64,000 nucleotides of DNA from Bacillota bacterium (lineage in GTDB: Bacteria; Bacillota; Limnochordia; Darwinibacteriales; Darwinibacteriaceae). The position numbers and the translations under genes were made by a program. Below are positions 40,954 through 52,129 of the stretch, piece after piece. The notes under the pieces were generated by a model. It was given only the letters and a program-made list of their open reading frames with translations, did not search any database and was not told the origin of the DNA. Each line of letters opens with the position of its first letter. The stretch's first letter is position 1. The DNA lies in contig DURH01000020.1 of the NCBI GenBank assembly GCA_012837385.1, positions 233,140 through 297,139 of the forward strand, written 5' to 3'.

Positions 40954-42048
40954 ATGTTCACCAAGGGCGGCAAACCAGATCTGGTCTTGTTTCTGGCTGT
41001 CATCACACTAGTGAGTTTAGGACTGATTATGGTTTTTAGTGCCTCATCTGTGATGGGCCTCGCTGATGCAGGCAACCCCTATTACTATGTGCAGCGGCAG
41101 ACCATTTTGGCGGTTGTGGGTTTGGTGCTGCTCTTCATCTTGATGAAGGTTGATTACCATGTTTTCAAGCCCTTGGCTCTGCCGGGCCTTGTGGTTTCGT
41201 TTGCTCTGCTCATCCTGGTGCTGTTTATCGGGACGGGCGCAGGAAGCGCCAGTCGCTGGATAAGGATTATGGGGTTCAATCTGCAGCCCTCTGAGCTCGC
41301 CAAGCTGGTCATGGTGAACTTCACGGCAGTGTACTTGGCCAATAAGCGGGATAAGGCGCGGAAGTTTTTTTCTGGCCTGCTGCCCATTTTGGTGATCACC
41401 GCACTGCAGTTTGTCTTAATTATGCTGGAACCTGACTTTGGCACCGGGGTGGCTTTAGTGTTTTCCGTGTTGGTGGTACTCTTTGCCGGCGGTGTACACC
41501 TGGGGCAGCTTGTGGGTGTTGGCCTCCTGTCAGTACCCGTTTTGGCGTACCTGCTTACCATGAAGGAATACCGTGTCAAACGCCTTTTCGCGTTCCTCGA
41601 TCCCTGGGCTGACCCCACGGACACCGGTTGGAACGTGATCCAGTCTCTTTTGGCGATTGGGTCTGGCGGGTTATTTGGTTTGGGATTGGGTAGAAGCAGG
41701 CAGAAGTTTTCTTACCTGCCGGAACATCATACCGACTTCATTTTCGCCATTTTATGTGAAGAGCTGGGCTTTTTGGGCGGTGTGTCAGTTATTGCCCTGT
41801 TTTTTGTTCTCGCCTGGCGTGGCCTGCGCATTGCCATGAAGGCCCCTGACCTATACGGTACTCTCTTGGCCATCGGCATTACTTCCATGATTGCTTTTCA
41901 GGCTCTGATTAACATCGGCGTTGTCACAGGTTCTCTACCTGTAACTGGAATACCGCTCCCCTTTATCAGTCACGGAGGTTCATCGCTGCTGGTGAGCCTG
42001 GCAGGTATCGGTGTTTTGCTGAATATTTCCCGCCAATGCCAGGATTGA
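40954..42048 (+). CDS. ftsW: Peptidoglycan polymerase FtsW (SEDS family)
   Basis: VMVFSASSVMGLADAGNPYYYVQRQ, PSELAKLVMV, PEHHTDFIFAILCEELGFLGG, GIPLPFISHGGSSLL. Confidence 0.95.
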   Translation: MFTKGGKPDLVLFLAVITLVSLGLIMVFSASSVMGLADAGNPYYYVQRQTILAVVGLVLLFILMKVDYHVFKPLALPGLVVSFALLILVLFIGTGAGSASRWIRIMGFNLQPSELAKLVMVNFTAVYLANKRDKARKFFSGLLPILVITALQFVLIMLEPDFGTGVALVFSVLVVLFAGGVHLGQLVGVGLLSVPVLAYLLTMKEYRVKRLFAFLDPWADPTDTGWNVIQSLLAIGSGGLFGLGLGRSRQKFSYLPEHHTDFIFAILCEELGFLGGVSVIALFFVLAWRGLRIAMKAPDLYGTLLAIGITSMIAFQALINIGVVTGSLPVTGIPLPFISHGGSSLLVSLAGIGVLLNISRQCQD

Positions 42049-42117
42049 ACGGCTGATTTTCACGCCTCACCCCTTACCGCATATGATAAACGGTAATCCA
42101 GGGGTTGAGGTGATTGA

Positions 42118-43368
42118 ATGGGCGCTTTTGTGGTGGAAGGTCAGCATCGCCTGCAGGGTACTGTGCGCATCAATGGAGCTAAGAATTCCGCTTTGAAATT
42201 AATGGTGGCTGCGCTTTTAGGGCAGGGGGTATTCAACCTCGAAAATGTACCCCGCATCACAGATGTTCACACCATGGCCGGAGTGTTGGAGTGTCTGGGG
42301 GCACGGGTGAAATTCAAGGACCATGCCATGGAGATAGAGGTGGCTTCCCTCCACGGACATACTCCTGAGCACTTAGTCAAGTCAATGAGGGCTTCTGTGC
42401 AGGTGATGGGTCCTCTCTTAGCCCGCCTGGGGTGGGTTGAGGTAGCACTTCCCGGGGGATGTGCCATTGGGACACGGCCCTTGGACATTCATCTCGCTGG
42501 GCTGCAGCAGATGGGTGCCTCCATCAGCGTAAATGAAGAAGTGCTGGTAGCCAGGGCCCCCTCAGGGCTGCACGGCGCCGACATAACCTTCCGCTATCCC
42601 AGTGTGGGTGCAACAGAGAACATAATGATGGCAGCTGCCCTGGCCAGGGGAGAAACGGTGATCCGCAATGCAGCTCAGGAGCCTGAGATCGTGGACATCC
42701 AAGACTTCCTCAACGCCATGGGTGCACAGATTGAAGGGGCGGGCACCTCTGTGATCAGAGTCAAAGGGGTCAAGGACCTGGGCTGTACTGATTATGTGGT
42801 GATGCCCGACAGGATAGAAGCGGGTACCTATCTCCTGGCTTTTCTGGTTACCGGCGGGCAGGGAACCCTAACCCACGTCCAGCCTCAGCACTTCAGTTCC
42901 CTGCTCAATGTGGTTCGCTCCATGGGTGGAGAGATCGAAGCGTCCTCCGACAAGGTCTTGGTGTCATCGCCCAAACGTTTCCGTCCCCTCCGAGTGGTAA
43001 CGGGGCCCTATCCTGGGTTTCCAACCGACTTGCAGCCTCAGATTGTGGTGGCAGCCACCCAGGCCCATGGGCGCAGCGAACTGCGGGAAACGGTCTTTGA
43101 TAGGCGTTTTGGCTACCTGAGTGAACTGAGCAAGCTGGGAGCAGTGGTAAAACAGAGACACCAGGATGTCGTGGTGTATGGGCCCACTAAGCTGCGCGGC
43201 GCCCATCTGGAGGCTGGTGATCTCCGGGCTGGCGCGGCCTTGGTTTTGGCGGCCTTAGCTGCCGAGGGGGAATCGCGGGTTTTGGGGTCACATCATGTCG
43301 ATCGGGGCTACGAAGCCTTTGAGGATAAACTGCGTGCCCTTGGTGCGCACATTTCCAAGGTGGAGTAG
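42118..43368 (+). CDS. murA: UDP-N-acetylglucosamine 1-carboxyvinyltransferase
   Basis: GTVRINGAKNSALKLMVAALL, PGGCAIGTRPLDIHLAGLQQMGA, YPGFPTDLQPQ. Confidence 0.96.
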   Translation: MGAFVVEGQHRLQGTVRINGAKNSALKLMVAALLGQGVFNLENVPRITDVHTMAGVLECLGARVKFKDHAMEIEVASLHGHTPEHLVKSMRASVQVMGPLLARLGWVEVALPGGCAIGTRPLDIHLAGLQQMGASISVNEEVLVARAPSGLHGADITFRYPSVGATENIMMAAALARGETVIRNAAQEPEIVDIQDFLNAMGAQIEGAGTSVIRVKGVKDLGCTDYVVMPDRIEAGTYLLAFLVTGGQGTLTHVQPQHFSSLLNVVRSMGGEIEASSDKVLVSSPKRFRPLRVVTGPYPGFPTDLQPQIVVAATQAHGRSELRETVFDRRFGYLSELSKLGAVVKQRHQDVVVYGPTKLRGAHLEAGDLRAGAALVLAALAAEGESRVLGSHHVDRGYEAFEDKLRALGAHISKVE

Positions 43369-43382
43369 AAGGGAGGGTTACA

Positions 43383-44069
43383 GTGCTCAATGAACTTACC
43401 AGCGTTAAGAACGCTCTTTCGGTTTTGGTTCTAGCGCTCGTGGTCGCTTTGTACTTATTTGCTAATTCTACTTTTTTTGAACTAGAACAGATTGAGTGGA
43501 CAGGCTTGACATACCTCAGCGCAGAACAGCTCAATGCTTACATAGATCTGCCCACGCTGAATGTCTGGCGGCTGGATACGAGAGAGCTGGTTTCGTCGTT
43601 AAGGCAGCATCCCTGGATTGCTAATGCTAAGGTCACCTGGCGCTGGCCCAACCGCTTGATCGTGCGCGTCCAGGAACGGACGCCAGTGGCCCAGATACCC
43701 ACCGAAGGAGGCTGGGTGCTCCTTGACAGGGAGGGCACCATTCTGCCAGCCATCCAGCATGAGATTCTGTGGGACATGCCCATTTGTACAGGGCTGGATT
43801 TAGAGGCGGCAGAGCAGCTGGTGGCCACTTCCAGGCTGATCACTTTAATACCTCCTCGGTTGGCGCCTTTCATTTCTGAATGGAACGCGCAGCAGCGTGC
43901 CTTTATCACCCGCTCAGGCGTTGAGGTTCACATGGGTGAGCCAGTGGAATTGGAGGAGAAGTTCGCGCTGCTGGAGGGAATTCTCGAGGATCTCCAAGCC
44001 AGAGGTGAACGGGCGGCGCGCATAGATTTGGGGGTTCCCAAGACGCCAGTGGTTAGCCTGGAACGTTAG
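43383..44069 (+). CDS. FtsQ/DivIB-type POTRA division protein
   Basis: 228 aa; TM, then [48 protein letters not shown]. Confidence 0.85.
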   Translation: MLNELTSVKNALSVLVLALVVALYLFANSTFFELEQIEWTGLTYLSAEQLNAYIDLPTLNVWRLDTRELVSSLRQHPWIANAKVTWRWPNRLIVRVQERTPVAQIPTEGGWVLLDREGTILPAIQHEILWDMPICTGLDLEAAEQLVATSRLITLIPPRLAPFISEWNAQQRAFITRSGVEVHMGEPVELEEKFALLEGILEDLQARGERAARIDLGVPKTPVVSLER

Positions 44070-44188
44070 AGCCAAACTTTGGTAAGCAGGCGTTTTATAG
44101 TTTTTTCCAAGGGTATAAAGGGAAAAACGTCCTTGGTGTGGAAAGTAACCTAGGACATTGGAATTTGACGTTGAAGAAGGGGGATCCC

Positions 44189-45238
44189 ATGTTCGAATTT
44201 GATCTCGATAACGTTCAGTTTGCGGACATAAAGGTTATCGGTTGCGGCGGAGGTGGCAGCAACGCGGTGAACCGCATGATTGCCGCTGATTTAAAAGGTA
44301 TTCACTTTATTGCGTTAAACACGGACGCCCAGGCCTTGCAGATGTCTGAAGCACACCAAAAGATCCAAATTGGTGAGAAGCTCACCAAAGGTTTGGGAGC
44401 GGGTTCTGATCCGAGCGTGGGCCAACGATCAGCTGAGGAGTCTCGAGAAGACATTGCCAAGGCGGTCCAGGGAGCCGACATGGTTTTCATTACCGCAGGT
44501 ATGGGTGGGGGTACCGGTACAGGTGCTGCTCCCATCGTAGCGGAGATTGCCAAGGAGCAAAATGCTCTGACTGTGGGCGTAGTGACCAAGCCCTTCGCTT
44601 TCGAAGGCAAACGGCGCAGAGAACAAGCGGAAAAAGGGATTGAACAGCTGAAGAGTAAGGTGGATACCCTGATTATTATCCCCAATGACCGCTTGCTGCA
44701 GGTCGTGGACAAGAGGACCTCCATGTTGGAAGCTTTTAAGATCGCAGATGATGTCCTCCTCCAGGGGGTCCAGGGGATTTCTGACCTAATTACCGTTCCC
44801 GGTCTGATCAACCTGGATTTTGCCGACGTGCGAGCCATTATGACTGATGCTGGTTCAGCCCTGATGGGGATCGGCAGAGCTTCGGGAGAAGACAGAGCTC
44901 TAAAGGCAGCCCAACAGGCCATATCCAGCCCGCTCTTGGAGGCATCCATTGACGGTGCTAAGGGCATTCTGCTCAGTATTGCCGGCAGCTCTGATCTCGG
45001 CCTGTTCGAAGTGAACGAAGCAGCTGAGACGGTGTCTCAGGCCGCTTCCCCTGATGCCAACGTCATTTTCGGTGCAGTAATCGATGAGTCTCTGGGGGAA
45101 AGCATTCGTGTTACAGTGATTGCCACAGGGTTTGACGGGCCCAGAACTAAGGAGAGCATCAAGATCACCAAAGAACTCGATGTTCGGCCCTTCACCGATG
45201 GGTCTTTAGATATTCCAGCCTTCCTACGGCGGAAATAA
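44189..45238 (+). CDS. ftsZ: Cell division protein FtsZ
   Basis: [47 protein letters not shown]-terminus. Confidence 0.98.
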   Translation: MFEFDLDNVQFADIKVIGCGGGGSNAVNRMIAADLKGIHFIALNTDAQALQMSEAHQKIQIGEKLTKGLGAGSDPSVGQRSAEESREDIAKAVQGADMVFITAGMGGGTGTGAAPIVAEIAKEQNALTVGVVTKPFAFEGKRRREQAEKGIEQLKSKVDTLIIIPNDRLLQVVDKRTSMLEAFKIADDVLLQGVQGISDLITVPGLINLDFADVRAIMTDAGSALMGIGRASGEDRALKAAQQAISSPLLEASIDGAKGILLSIAGSSDLGLFEVNEAAETVSQAASPDANVIFGAVIDESLGESIRVTVIATGFDGPRTKESIKITKELDVRPFTDGSLDIPAFLRRK

Positions 45239-45276
45239 AAAACGCCTTAGCAACTGTGTTGCTAAGGCGTTTTTTT
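45237..45276. terminator. Bidirectional terminator between ftsZ and sigE
   Basis: AAAAAACGCCTTAGCAAC-TGT-GTTGCTAAGGCGTTTTTTT. Confidence 0.93.
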
Positions 45277-46000
45277 ACTCCATCTTCTTCATTTCACGCT
45301 GCAGCTTCTTAAGGATCTTCTTCTCCAATCGGGAGATATAGCTTTGGGAGATGCCAAGGAGATCCGCAACTTCCCTCTGTGTTCTTTCTCTCTCACTGTT
45401 AAGTCCAAACCGTAATTCCATAATCTTCTTTTCCCGCCCTGTGAGCTGCTGAAGTGCAGCAGCCAGCAGGGCTTTGTCTACTTCCCTTTCGATATGCCTG
45501 AGGATATCACTTTCACTTCCCACCACATCGGCGAGAACCAGCTCATTGCCATCCCAATCTACATTCAGGGGTTCGTCAAAGGACACTTCTGCCTTCAATT
45601 TGCTGGTACGCCTTAAGTACATCAGGATCTCGTTCTCGATACAGCGGGAAGCATAGGTTGCTAGTTTGATGTTTTTGCTGGGATCAAAGGTGTTCACAGC
45701 CTTAATCAGGCCGATGGTTCCGATGGACACTAAGTCTTCAATGGAGATCCCCGTGTTCTCAAACTTCCGTGCGATATAGACAACCAGGCGCAGATTACGT
45801 TCGATGAGGGGAGTTCTGACCAGCAGATCGCCAGCCTGCAGCCTGGAAAGGAGTTCCTGCTCTTCTTCACTGGACAGGGGAGGAGGCAGAACTTCGTTGC
45901 TGCCTACATAGTGGACTTTGGGGCTCAACCCCAGCTTGTGTAAGAGTAGGATCAGGCGCAAACGGACCTTAAGACTGAAAGTCTGAAGACGCTTTGGCAT
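45275..46000 (-). CDS. sigE: Sporulation sigma factor SigE
   Basis: [79 protein letters not shown]. Confidence 0.96.
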   Translation of the reverse strand: MPKRLQTFSLKVRLRLILLLHKLGLSPKVHYVGSNEVLPPPLSSEEEQELLSRLQAGDLLVRTPLIERNLRLVVYIARKFENTGISIEDLVSIGTIGLIKAVNTFDPSKNIKLATYASRCIENEILMYLRRTSKLKAEVSFDEPLNVDWDGNELVLADVVGSESDILRHIEREVDKALLAAALQQLTGREKKIMELRFGLNSERERTQREVADLLGISQSYISRLEKKILKKLQREMKKME

Positions 46001-46931
46001 ATGCCTCGCCTCCTTCCACGGTCTGCAGGGAGTTGTCTACAAGGTGAGGCGGAACCAACGCATTGTACTCGCCGTTGGGGTCCAGGTTGTGGGGATGGAC
46101 GGCAACGGTGGGTTGGATATCTCCAGTCCAGGTATGGGCCCCAATTCTCACTTCGTCAGGTCGGAAACCCAGCATCAGGCCATTGGTTTTGCCGATGGAG
46201 TTAAAAGGAATGAGGCGCAGGCGGGTTCGCCATGTTTCCAGTTCGGTGAAGCGGTTGAGCGCAGCGGGATCTCCTTCCTCCAAGGAGACCATAACGGAGG
46301 CCACGTCTGAAGGCAGCATGGCCTTTACAGATTGCCAATCTACAATAATAACTGACTGCCGGTTGAGGGGATCCTTGAGTTGGTTGCCTGTATCAACTAA
46401 GGCAGTCATTTTGATGCTCTGCCCATCACAGGAGATCTCCACAGGAACTCGGTAGATGGTATGCACCACTCGCTCATGGACGATACCCCAACCCAGTTCT
46501 GCGATGAGTAGGATGGCGAGAATAGAGATGAGGGTTCCCGTGGTGAAAGCGGGGGAATCGGGGGAGCCTAAGAGATAGGCGGCAGCCAGCCCCATCCCTG
46601 CGGCGACAAATCCGATGGTGTAGAAGTACCCGGACGCGATAACCAGTCTGCGCCAAGAAATGGGGAAGAAAGCTGCGCAGATCATGGCCGCGGACACAAG
46701 TATAACGATTGGCAGAAAGCGCAGGAGACCGTAAAAGGGGATCATGCCCACGCTGGCTGCCAGGTACAGTAGGTAGTGAAGTGTCCCGATAAAGGAGCCC
46801 ATCAGCAGCCGCATGGGGGTTGTTTGGGTACGTGTGATGGTTGCTGTGGCCCAGAGCAGAAGATATTCGAAGATGAAGTTGCACCCCAGCCGCAGCAGCC
46901 ACACATCAACGTACAGAGTGTACTCCAGCAT
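45969..46931 (-). CDS. spoIIGA: Sporulation sigma-E factor-processing peptidase SpoIIGA
   Basis: N-terminal multi-TM; aspartic-protease-like [20 protein letters not shown]; overlaps sigE start. Confidence 0.93.
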   Translation of the reverse strand: MLEYTLYVDVWLLRLGCNFIFEYLLLWATATITRTQTTPMRLLMGSFIGTLHYLLYLAASVGMIPFYGLLRFLPIVILVSAAMICAAFFPISWRRLVIASGYFYTIGFVAAGMGLAAAYLLGSPDSPAFTTGTLISILAILLIAELGWGIVHERVVHTIYRVPVEISCDGQSIKMTALVDTGNQLKDPLNRQSVIIVDWQSVKAMLPSDVASVMVSLEEGDPAALNRFTELETWRTRLRLIPFNSIGKTNGLMLGFRPDEVRIGAHTWTGDIQPTVAVHPHNLDPNGEYNALVPPHLVDNSLQTVEGGEAYAKASSDFQS

Positions 46932-47130
46932 ACGCTTCCCTCCCCGAAAAGGGCGTTTGCCTGAATATTAGTGCCTTAAGTACAAAAGTCCTTCCTTAAT
47001 ATGTAAAAGGGATAGCAATAATCTCTGCGATCCGCCCTGCCATAAACAGGTTCTTAAGCAAACTGGAATAGATCCCAGGGCAGGTGGCAATACTGAACTT
47101 TGTAATCGGCATTCTTGGGAGGGAAACAAC

Positions 47131-47907
47131 ATGAACAAGGTGGAGATTTGCGGCGTGAATACCGCCAAATTGCCCGTCTTGCCCAATGCCAAAATGCGTG
47201 AACTGCTGGCCAGGATCAAAGAAGGAGACATGCAGGCCAGGGAGGAGATGGTTCAAGGCAATCTCCGGCTGGTACTCAGCGTGATCCAGAGATTCAACAA
47301 TCGCGGCGAGTATGTAGACGATCTCTTTCAGGTGGGCTGCATCGGCCTTATGAAGGCCATCGATAACTTCGATCTAAGCCAAAATGTGAAGTTTTCCACC
47401 TACGCTGTACCGATGATCATTGGAGAGATTCGGCGCTATCTAAGGGACAACAATCCCATTAGGGTAAGCCGCTCCCTGCGGGACATTGCCTACAAGGCGC
47501 TGCAGACCAGAGACACCCTGGCCAACCGCTACTCCCAGGAACCTTCCATAGGTCAGATTGCGGATGAGCTGCAGATCCCCAGGGAAGAGATCGTGTTTGC
47601 CCTAGATGCCATTCAAGAACCGATTTCCCTCTTCGAGCCAATCTATAACGATGGCGGTGATCCCATCTTTGTGCTGGACCAAATCAGCGATGAGAAGAAC
47701 ACGGAACGCCGCTTGATCGAGGGAGTCAGCATTAAAGAGGGCATGGAGAACCTGGGAGAACGGGAACGCCTGATTTTGACCATGCGCTTCTATGAAGGGA
47801 GAACCCAAATGGAAGTTGCTGAGGAAATTGGTATCTCGCAGGCCCAGGTTTCCCGGTTGGAAAAGGCGGCCCTCAGGCATCTGCGTAAATACATGGCCAC
47901 GTCTTAA
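47131..47907 (+). CDS. sigG: Sporulation sigma factor SigG
   Basis: MNKVEICGVNTAKLPVLPNAKMRELLARIKEGDMQAREEMVQGNLRLVLSVIQRFNNRGEYVDDLFQVGCIGLMKAIDNFD. Confidence 0.96.
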   Translation: MNKVEICGVNTAKLPVLPNAKMRELLARIKEGDMQAREEMVQGNLRLVLSVIQRFNNRGEYVDDLFQVGCIGLMKAIDNFDLSQNVKFSTYAVPMIIGEIRRYLRDNNPIRVSRSLRDIAYKALQTRDTLANRYSQEPSIGQIADELQIPREEIVFALDAIQEPISLFEPIYNDGGDPIFVLDQISDEKNTERRLIEGVSIKEGMENLGERERLILTMRFYEGRTQMEVAEEIGISQAQVSRLEKAALRHLRKYMATS

Positions 47908-47921
47908 AAGGGGGAAAACAC

Positions 47922-48599
47922 ATGTCCCGTAGCTCTGTCAAAACGCGCCTTCTTGTTTGTTTCGCGCTTCTTTGTATCGGGGCCTTTATCTCTGGAATTG
48001 TCTATGCATTAGAGAACAGCTTCAGCAGTGATCAAGCCTATGCCCAGGATCTCATCCGCCTTCATGTCATTGCCCACAGCAATCTGCCCCAGGATCAAGA
48101 ACTTAAGCTGAAAGTACGAGATGCAGTTCTGCAGGAGGCGAAGTGCATATTAAGTGAAGTTCCAGGGAGGCAGGAGGCGTATGCCGTGCTGCTTGACCAT
48201 GCTCAACAGCTGGAACACCGCGCTCAAGCGGCAGTGTATGCCAATGGGTTCGATTATCCTGTCCAAGTGAAACTGGGCAATTACCTGTTTCCCCATCGGG
48301 ATTATGGCGGTTGGTCCCTGCCAGAGGGTTGGTACGATGCAGTCCGGGTGGAGATCGGGGCCGCCAAGGGCGAGAACTGGTGGTGTATTCTCTTCCCCCC
48401 ATTGTGCCTGGCGGAACTGGAGGGAGCCAGTTCCAACTTGGTGAAGGTGGATAGGCACGAACAAGTGGGTGAAGAAACGGAGCGCCGCTTCGTCTTTACG
48501 TTCAAACTATGGGAACAGGTCGCCCAAACCCGCTATGCCCAAGTATTTCAGAGGTGGTGGCAGGCTTCCGCTGCAGGTCTAGCTGCTCTCTCGCGCTAA
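47922..48599 (+). CDS. spoIIR: Stage II sporulation protein R
   Basis: LIRLHVIAHSNLPQDQELKLKVRDAVLQEAK; WWCILFPPLCLAE; secreted signalling protein. Confidence 0.93.
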   Translation: MSRSSVKTRLLVCFALLCIGAFISGIVYALENSFSSDQAYAQDLIRLHVIAHSNLPQDQELKLKVRDAVLQEAKCILSEVPGRQEAYAVLLDHAQQLEHRAQAAVYANGFDYPVQVKLGNYLFPHRDYGGWSLPEGWYDAVRVEIGAAKGENWWCILFPPLCLAELEGASSNLVKVDRHEQVGEETERRFVFTFKLWEQVAQTRYAQVFQRWWQASAAGLAALSR

Positions 48600-48620
48600 A
48601 ACCACAAGCATGACAACAGC

Positions 48621-48646
48621 AACGGCGGCTCCGCCGTTTCTTTTTT
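48621..48646 (+). terminator. Terminator after spoIIR
   Basis: AACGGCGGCTCCGCCGTT + TCTTTTTT. Confidence 0.8.
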
Positions 48647-48688
48647 GTGCCACCGGCATATACTTAGGTACCAGAAGGGGGTTCCATC

Positions 48689-48943
48689 ATGAAAGTGATC
48701 AAGACTTCCGACCTGCGTAAGCTTGACGTGATCGATGTTGAACAGGGACGGTACCTGGGAAGTGTCTGCGATGTGGATCTCAATCCTGATAATGGGCAGA
48801 TAAATGCTTTCATCGTCGATGAAGCCAGGCCTTTCCGCTTCTTTGCGCCTACCAGGCACACCGATTTGGAGATCCCCTGGCGGGACATCGTGTTGGTAGG
48901 TGCAGACGTGGTATTGGTGAAAAACAGAACATGGAAACGGTGA
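48689..48943 (+). CDS. YlmC/YmxH family sporulation protein (PRC-barrel)
   Basis: KVIKTSDLRKLDVIDVEQGRYLGSVCDVDLNPDNGQINAFIV. Confidence 0.88.
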   Translation: MKVIKTSDLRKLDVIDVEQGRYLGSVCDVDLNPDNGQINAFIVDEARPFRFFAPTRHTDLEIPWRDIVLVGADVVLVKNRTWKR

Positions 48944-48999
48944 GCGTTTTACTGTATAATGTCAATAGGTAGGGTTGCGCAATACTGGGGGTGCAATAT

Positions 49000-49455
49000 A
49001 TGCGGTGTCCATTTTGTTTGCATATGGACAGCAAGGTTCTAGATTCGAGACAGACTGAAGAAGGTGGCTCAATTCGCCGCCGTAGAGAATGCATTGCTTG
49101 CCATAGAAGATTTACCACCTACGAACGCCTCGATGAGATGCCTTTTCTCGTGGCCAAGAAAGATGGGCGCCGGGAAGCTTTTTCGCGCACCAAGATTCTC
49201 AATGGCATACTGAGGGCCTGTGAGAAACGTCCCATCTCCTCGGAAACTATTGAGAGGGCAGTGGACGAGATCGAGAGGGAAGTGCGCTCCAATTTGGAGC
49301 AGGAGGTTACTTCGGATTATATTGGGGAGCTCGTCATGGACAAGCTGCGCGCCATCGATGATGTGGCCTATGTGCGTTTTGCTTCCGTGTATCGTCAGTT
49401 CAAGGATATCGATAGTTTTGTAGTAGAAGTGGAGCAGCTGCGGAAAGAAAGATAA
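49000..49455 (+). CDS. nrdR: Transcriptional repressor NrdR
   Basis: [48 protein letters not shown]-cone. Confidence 0.97.
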   Translation: MRCPFCLHMDSKVLDSRQTEEGGSIRRRRECIACHRRFTTYERLDEMPFLVAKKDGRREAFSRTKILNGILRACEKRPISSETIERAVDEIEREVRSNLEQEVTSDYIGELVMDKLRAIDDVAYVRFASVYRQFKDIDSFVVEVEQLRKER

Positions 49456-49515
49456 TGCCGGGGCAGGTAGGGTTTAGCCTCAGAGCGTAGAACATGGATG
49501 TGAAGAGGTGACGAA

Positions 49516-51732
49516 GTGAGACGAAAGACTAAGGCCGGGAAGGAGCAGAAAGAGGTGAAGGGCGGGGTTAGAGCCAGAGAAATCGGGGGAATCCTGGTTT
49601 TGGCGTTTTCTCTGTTCTGCATCCTCTCTCTCTATGTAGATACCACCGGCTGGGTTGGCCTCCCCTTGCGCTCTGCTCTGCGGATGTGCTTCGGAGACTT
49701 GGCGGTGTTGTTCACCCTCCTCTTCGCGGCTGGAGCCATTCACATGGTGGTGGGCAGAAAGCGCCCCGTGTCCTGGCAGACCGCGCTGGGCCTAGCCTTG
49801 CTGGTTTTCTCAGTCACCTTAGTCTTTCACATGCTGTATTATCGAGGCTACCAGTTTCCGCCCAACTTGCGGGAGGAAATCAGCTATGGCCTGAAAGGTG
49901 AAGGAGCAGGTGTTGTGGGGGCGGTGCTTCTCACTATCAGCTACAACGCCTTTGGCATTTACGGTTCTTACATACTGGTGGGCACCACAACATTAGTGGG
50001 CGTTATCCTGTTTTTCCGCATCTCACTCATAGACCTTTTCCGCCGTTTGTTTGATTTCCTACTCCAGGCGATAAGCGCCTGGTGGCACGGGCAGGTTGAT
50101 GGGTACCGAAAGAGACGTGATGAGCGCCAAGCGAAGCGCAGGGAGCGGCGCAAGCGCCCGCAAACTGCGGTCACTAAAGAGCCTGCGCCTGCAGAAGTGC
50201 CGGTTCAGCAGGAGCAGCGTAAGACCGAGCCGGTGCAGAAAAAGGAAAGGTCCAAAGCCGAACCTAAAGAAGAGAAACCAACGGAACAGCTTGTGCTCAA
50301 TCTGCCTGCTTTAGAAGGGCCAGGTTCTTACCGGTTACCACCCACATATCTGCTGAAAAAAGCCGGCGTCAAATCCAGGAAAACTGTTGGTCTGCAGCAG
50401 GAGCTCTTAGAAGACACGCTGGCCAATTTTGGAATCGAAGCGAAGGTAGTGAATGTCTCCCAGGGCCCGGTGGTCACCCGCTATGAACTGCAGCCGGCGC
50501 CGGGGATCAAAGTGTCCCGCATAACCGCACTAGCTGATGACTTGGCTTTGGCCCTAGCTGCCGAGGATGTGCGCATTGAAGCACCAGTGCCAGGCAAACC
50601 GGTGGTGGGCATTGAAGTCCCCAATAAAGAAACCGAAATGGTCCTGCTCAGGGATGTCTTGGAGAGTCCAGAGTTTGCTGAGCATCCCTCGCCAGTAGCA
50701 CTTGCTTTGGGGAAAGACATTGCCGGGCAGCCTGTTATTGCCGACTTGAAGAAATGGCTGCATGTCCTCATCGCCGGTGCCACCGGCTCAGGTAAGAGCG
50801 TCTGCTTGAATACCATCATCGCTTCGCTCTTGTTTCGCACCACCCCTGATCTGGTGAAACTGCTTATGGTTGACCCGAAACGGGTGGAGCTCTCGGTTTT
50901 TGACGGTATCCCCCATCTGATCAGCCCGGTGGTTACCGATCCAAAGAAGGCTGCCATTGCTCTGCGCTGGGCAGTGGGGGAGATGGAACGCCGCTATGAG
51001 CTCTTCGCCGAGGCCGGTGTGCGGAACATCGAGACCTATCAAGACTGGTCTCGCCAGGGTTCTGAGGAGGAACCCAGGGAACACCTTCCTTTTATTGTCA
51101 TTATCGTGGACGAACTAGCTGACCTGATGATGGTGGCGGCGTCTGAGGTAGAGGACGCCATTTGCCGTTTGGCACAGATGGCCCGGGCCGCGGGCATGTA
51201 CCTCATTATCGCCACTCAGAGGCCGTCGGTGGATGTGATAACGGGCTTGATTAAGGCCAACGTGCCTTCCAGGATCTCTTTTGCCGTGTCGAGTCAAGTG
51301 GACTCCCGCACCATTCTCGATATGGGGGGAGCCGAACGGCTCATCGGCAAGGGGGACATGCTCTATTACCCCATCGGAGCGTCTAAACCCGTCCGGGCCC
51401 AGGGGGCTTGGATCTCTGATAAAGAAGTGGAAGCGCTAGTTAAATATTGGAAGGAGCAGGGGGAGCCAGAGTATCAGGAGGAAGTGGTGGAGCACACTCC
51501 CGATGTCTCCTTGCACGCAGAGGAGGAAGACGAGCTGTTAGAAGATGCCATCCGTTTAGTGGTGGAAAACGGCCAAGCTTCCATCTCTATGCTCCAGAGA
51601 CGGTTTCGTATTGGCTACAGCCGCGCGGCGCGCCTCATAGACATTATGGAGGTTCGCGGCATTGTAGGTTCCTACCAGGGCAGCAAGCCCCGGGATGTCT
51701 TGGTTGACAGCGCAGTTTTAGAAGAAAGGTGA
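49516..51732 (+). CDS. DNA translocase FtsK/SpoIIIE
   Basis: N-terminal TMs; [14 protein letters not shown]-type [34 protein letters not shown]-terminal winged helix. Confidence 0.96.
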   Translation: MRRKTKAGKEQKEVKGGVRAREIGGILVLAFSLFCILSLYVDTTGWVGLPLRSALRMCFGDLAVLFTLLFAAGAIHMVVGRKRPVSWQTALGLALLVFSVTLVFHMLYYRGYQFPPNLREEISYGLKGEGAGVVGAVLLTISYNAFGIYGSYILVGTTTLVGVILFFRISLIDLFRRLFDFLLQAISAWWHGQVDGYRKRRDERQAKRRERRKRPQTAVTKEPAPAEVPVQQEQRKTEPVQKKERSKAEPKEEKPTEQLVLNLPALEGPGSYRLPPTYLLKKAGVKSRKTVGLQQELLEDTLANFGIEAKVVNVSQGPVVTRYELQPAPGIKVSRITALADDLALALAAEDVRIEAPVPGKPVVGIEVPNKETEMVLLRDVLESPEFAEHPSPVALALGKDIAGQPVIADLKKWLHVLIAGATGSGKSVCLNTIIASLLFRTTPDLVKLLMVDPKRVELSVFDGIPHLISPVVTDPKKAAIALRWAVGEMERRYELFAEAGVRNIETYQDWSRQGSEEEPREHLPFIVIIVDELADLMMVAASEVEDAICRLAQMARAAGMYLIIATQRPSVDVITGLIKANVPSRISFAVSSQVDSRTILDMGGAERLIGKGDMLYYPIGASKPVRAQGAWISDKEVEALVKYWKEQGEPEYQEEVVEHTPDVSLHAEEEDELLEDAIRLVVENGQASISMLQRRFRIGYSRAARLIDIMEVRGIVGSYQGSKPRDVLVDSAVLEER

Positions 51733-51737
51733 GAAAC

Positions 51738-52118
51738 ATGACGGGATTGGGGACACTGTTAGCGCAGGCCCGGATTGAACAAGGATTTACCATTGATGAG
51801 ATGTCCGAACGCACAAGGATCAGGCCCCAGTTCTTGCAGGCTATTGAGGAAGAGCAGTTTCACTTATTGCCGGATCAAGCGTATGTAAAGCCTTTTATCC
51901 GGACATATGCCAGGGCGCTGGGAGTAGAGGATCAAATTGAGGCTGAAACGGAGCCTCGAGAGACTAGCCTGTTAGCGGAAGATTTGGCTACCAGCATTAG
52001 GGAGCGCAGGGAGCGGGCCAGAAAAGCGCGGCGCACTCGGTTTTTGATCCGGCTGCTTCTGGGGGCCGTGATCCTGGCTGGGGCAGCCTACCTAGTATAT
52101 TGGTTTATGAACTCGTAG
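51738..52118 (+). CDS. RodZ-like HTH membrane protein
   Basis: GTLLAQARIEQGFTIDEMSERTRIRPQFLQAIEEEQFHLLPDQAYVKPFIRTYARALGV; single TM at C-term; no C-terminal extracellular domain. Confidence 0.85.
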   Translation: MTGLGTLLAQARIEQGFTIDEMSERTRIRPQFLQAIEEEQFHLLPDQAYVKPFIRTYARALGVEDQIEAETEPRETSLLAEDLATSIRERRERARKARRTRFLIRLLLGAVILAGAAYLVYWFMNS

Positions 52119-52129
52119 GAGGAACGAAT

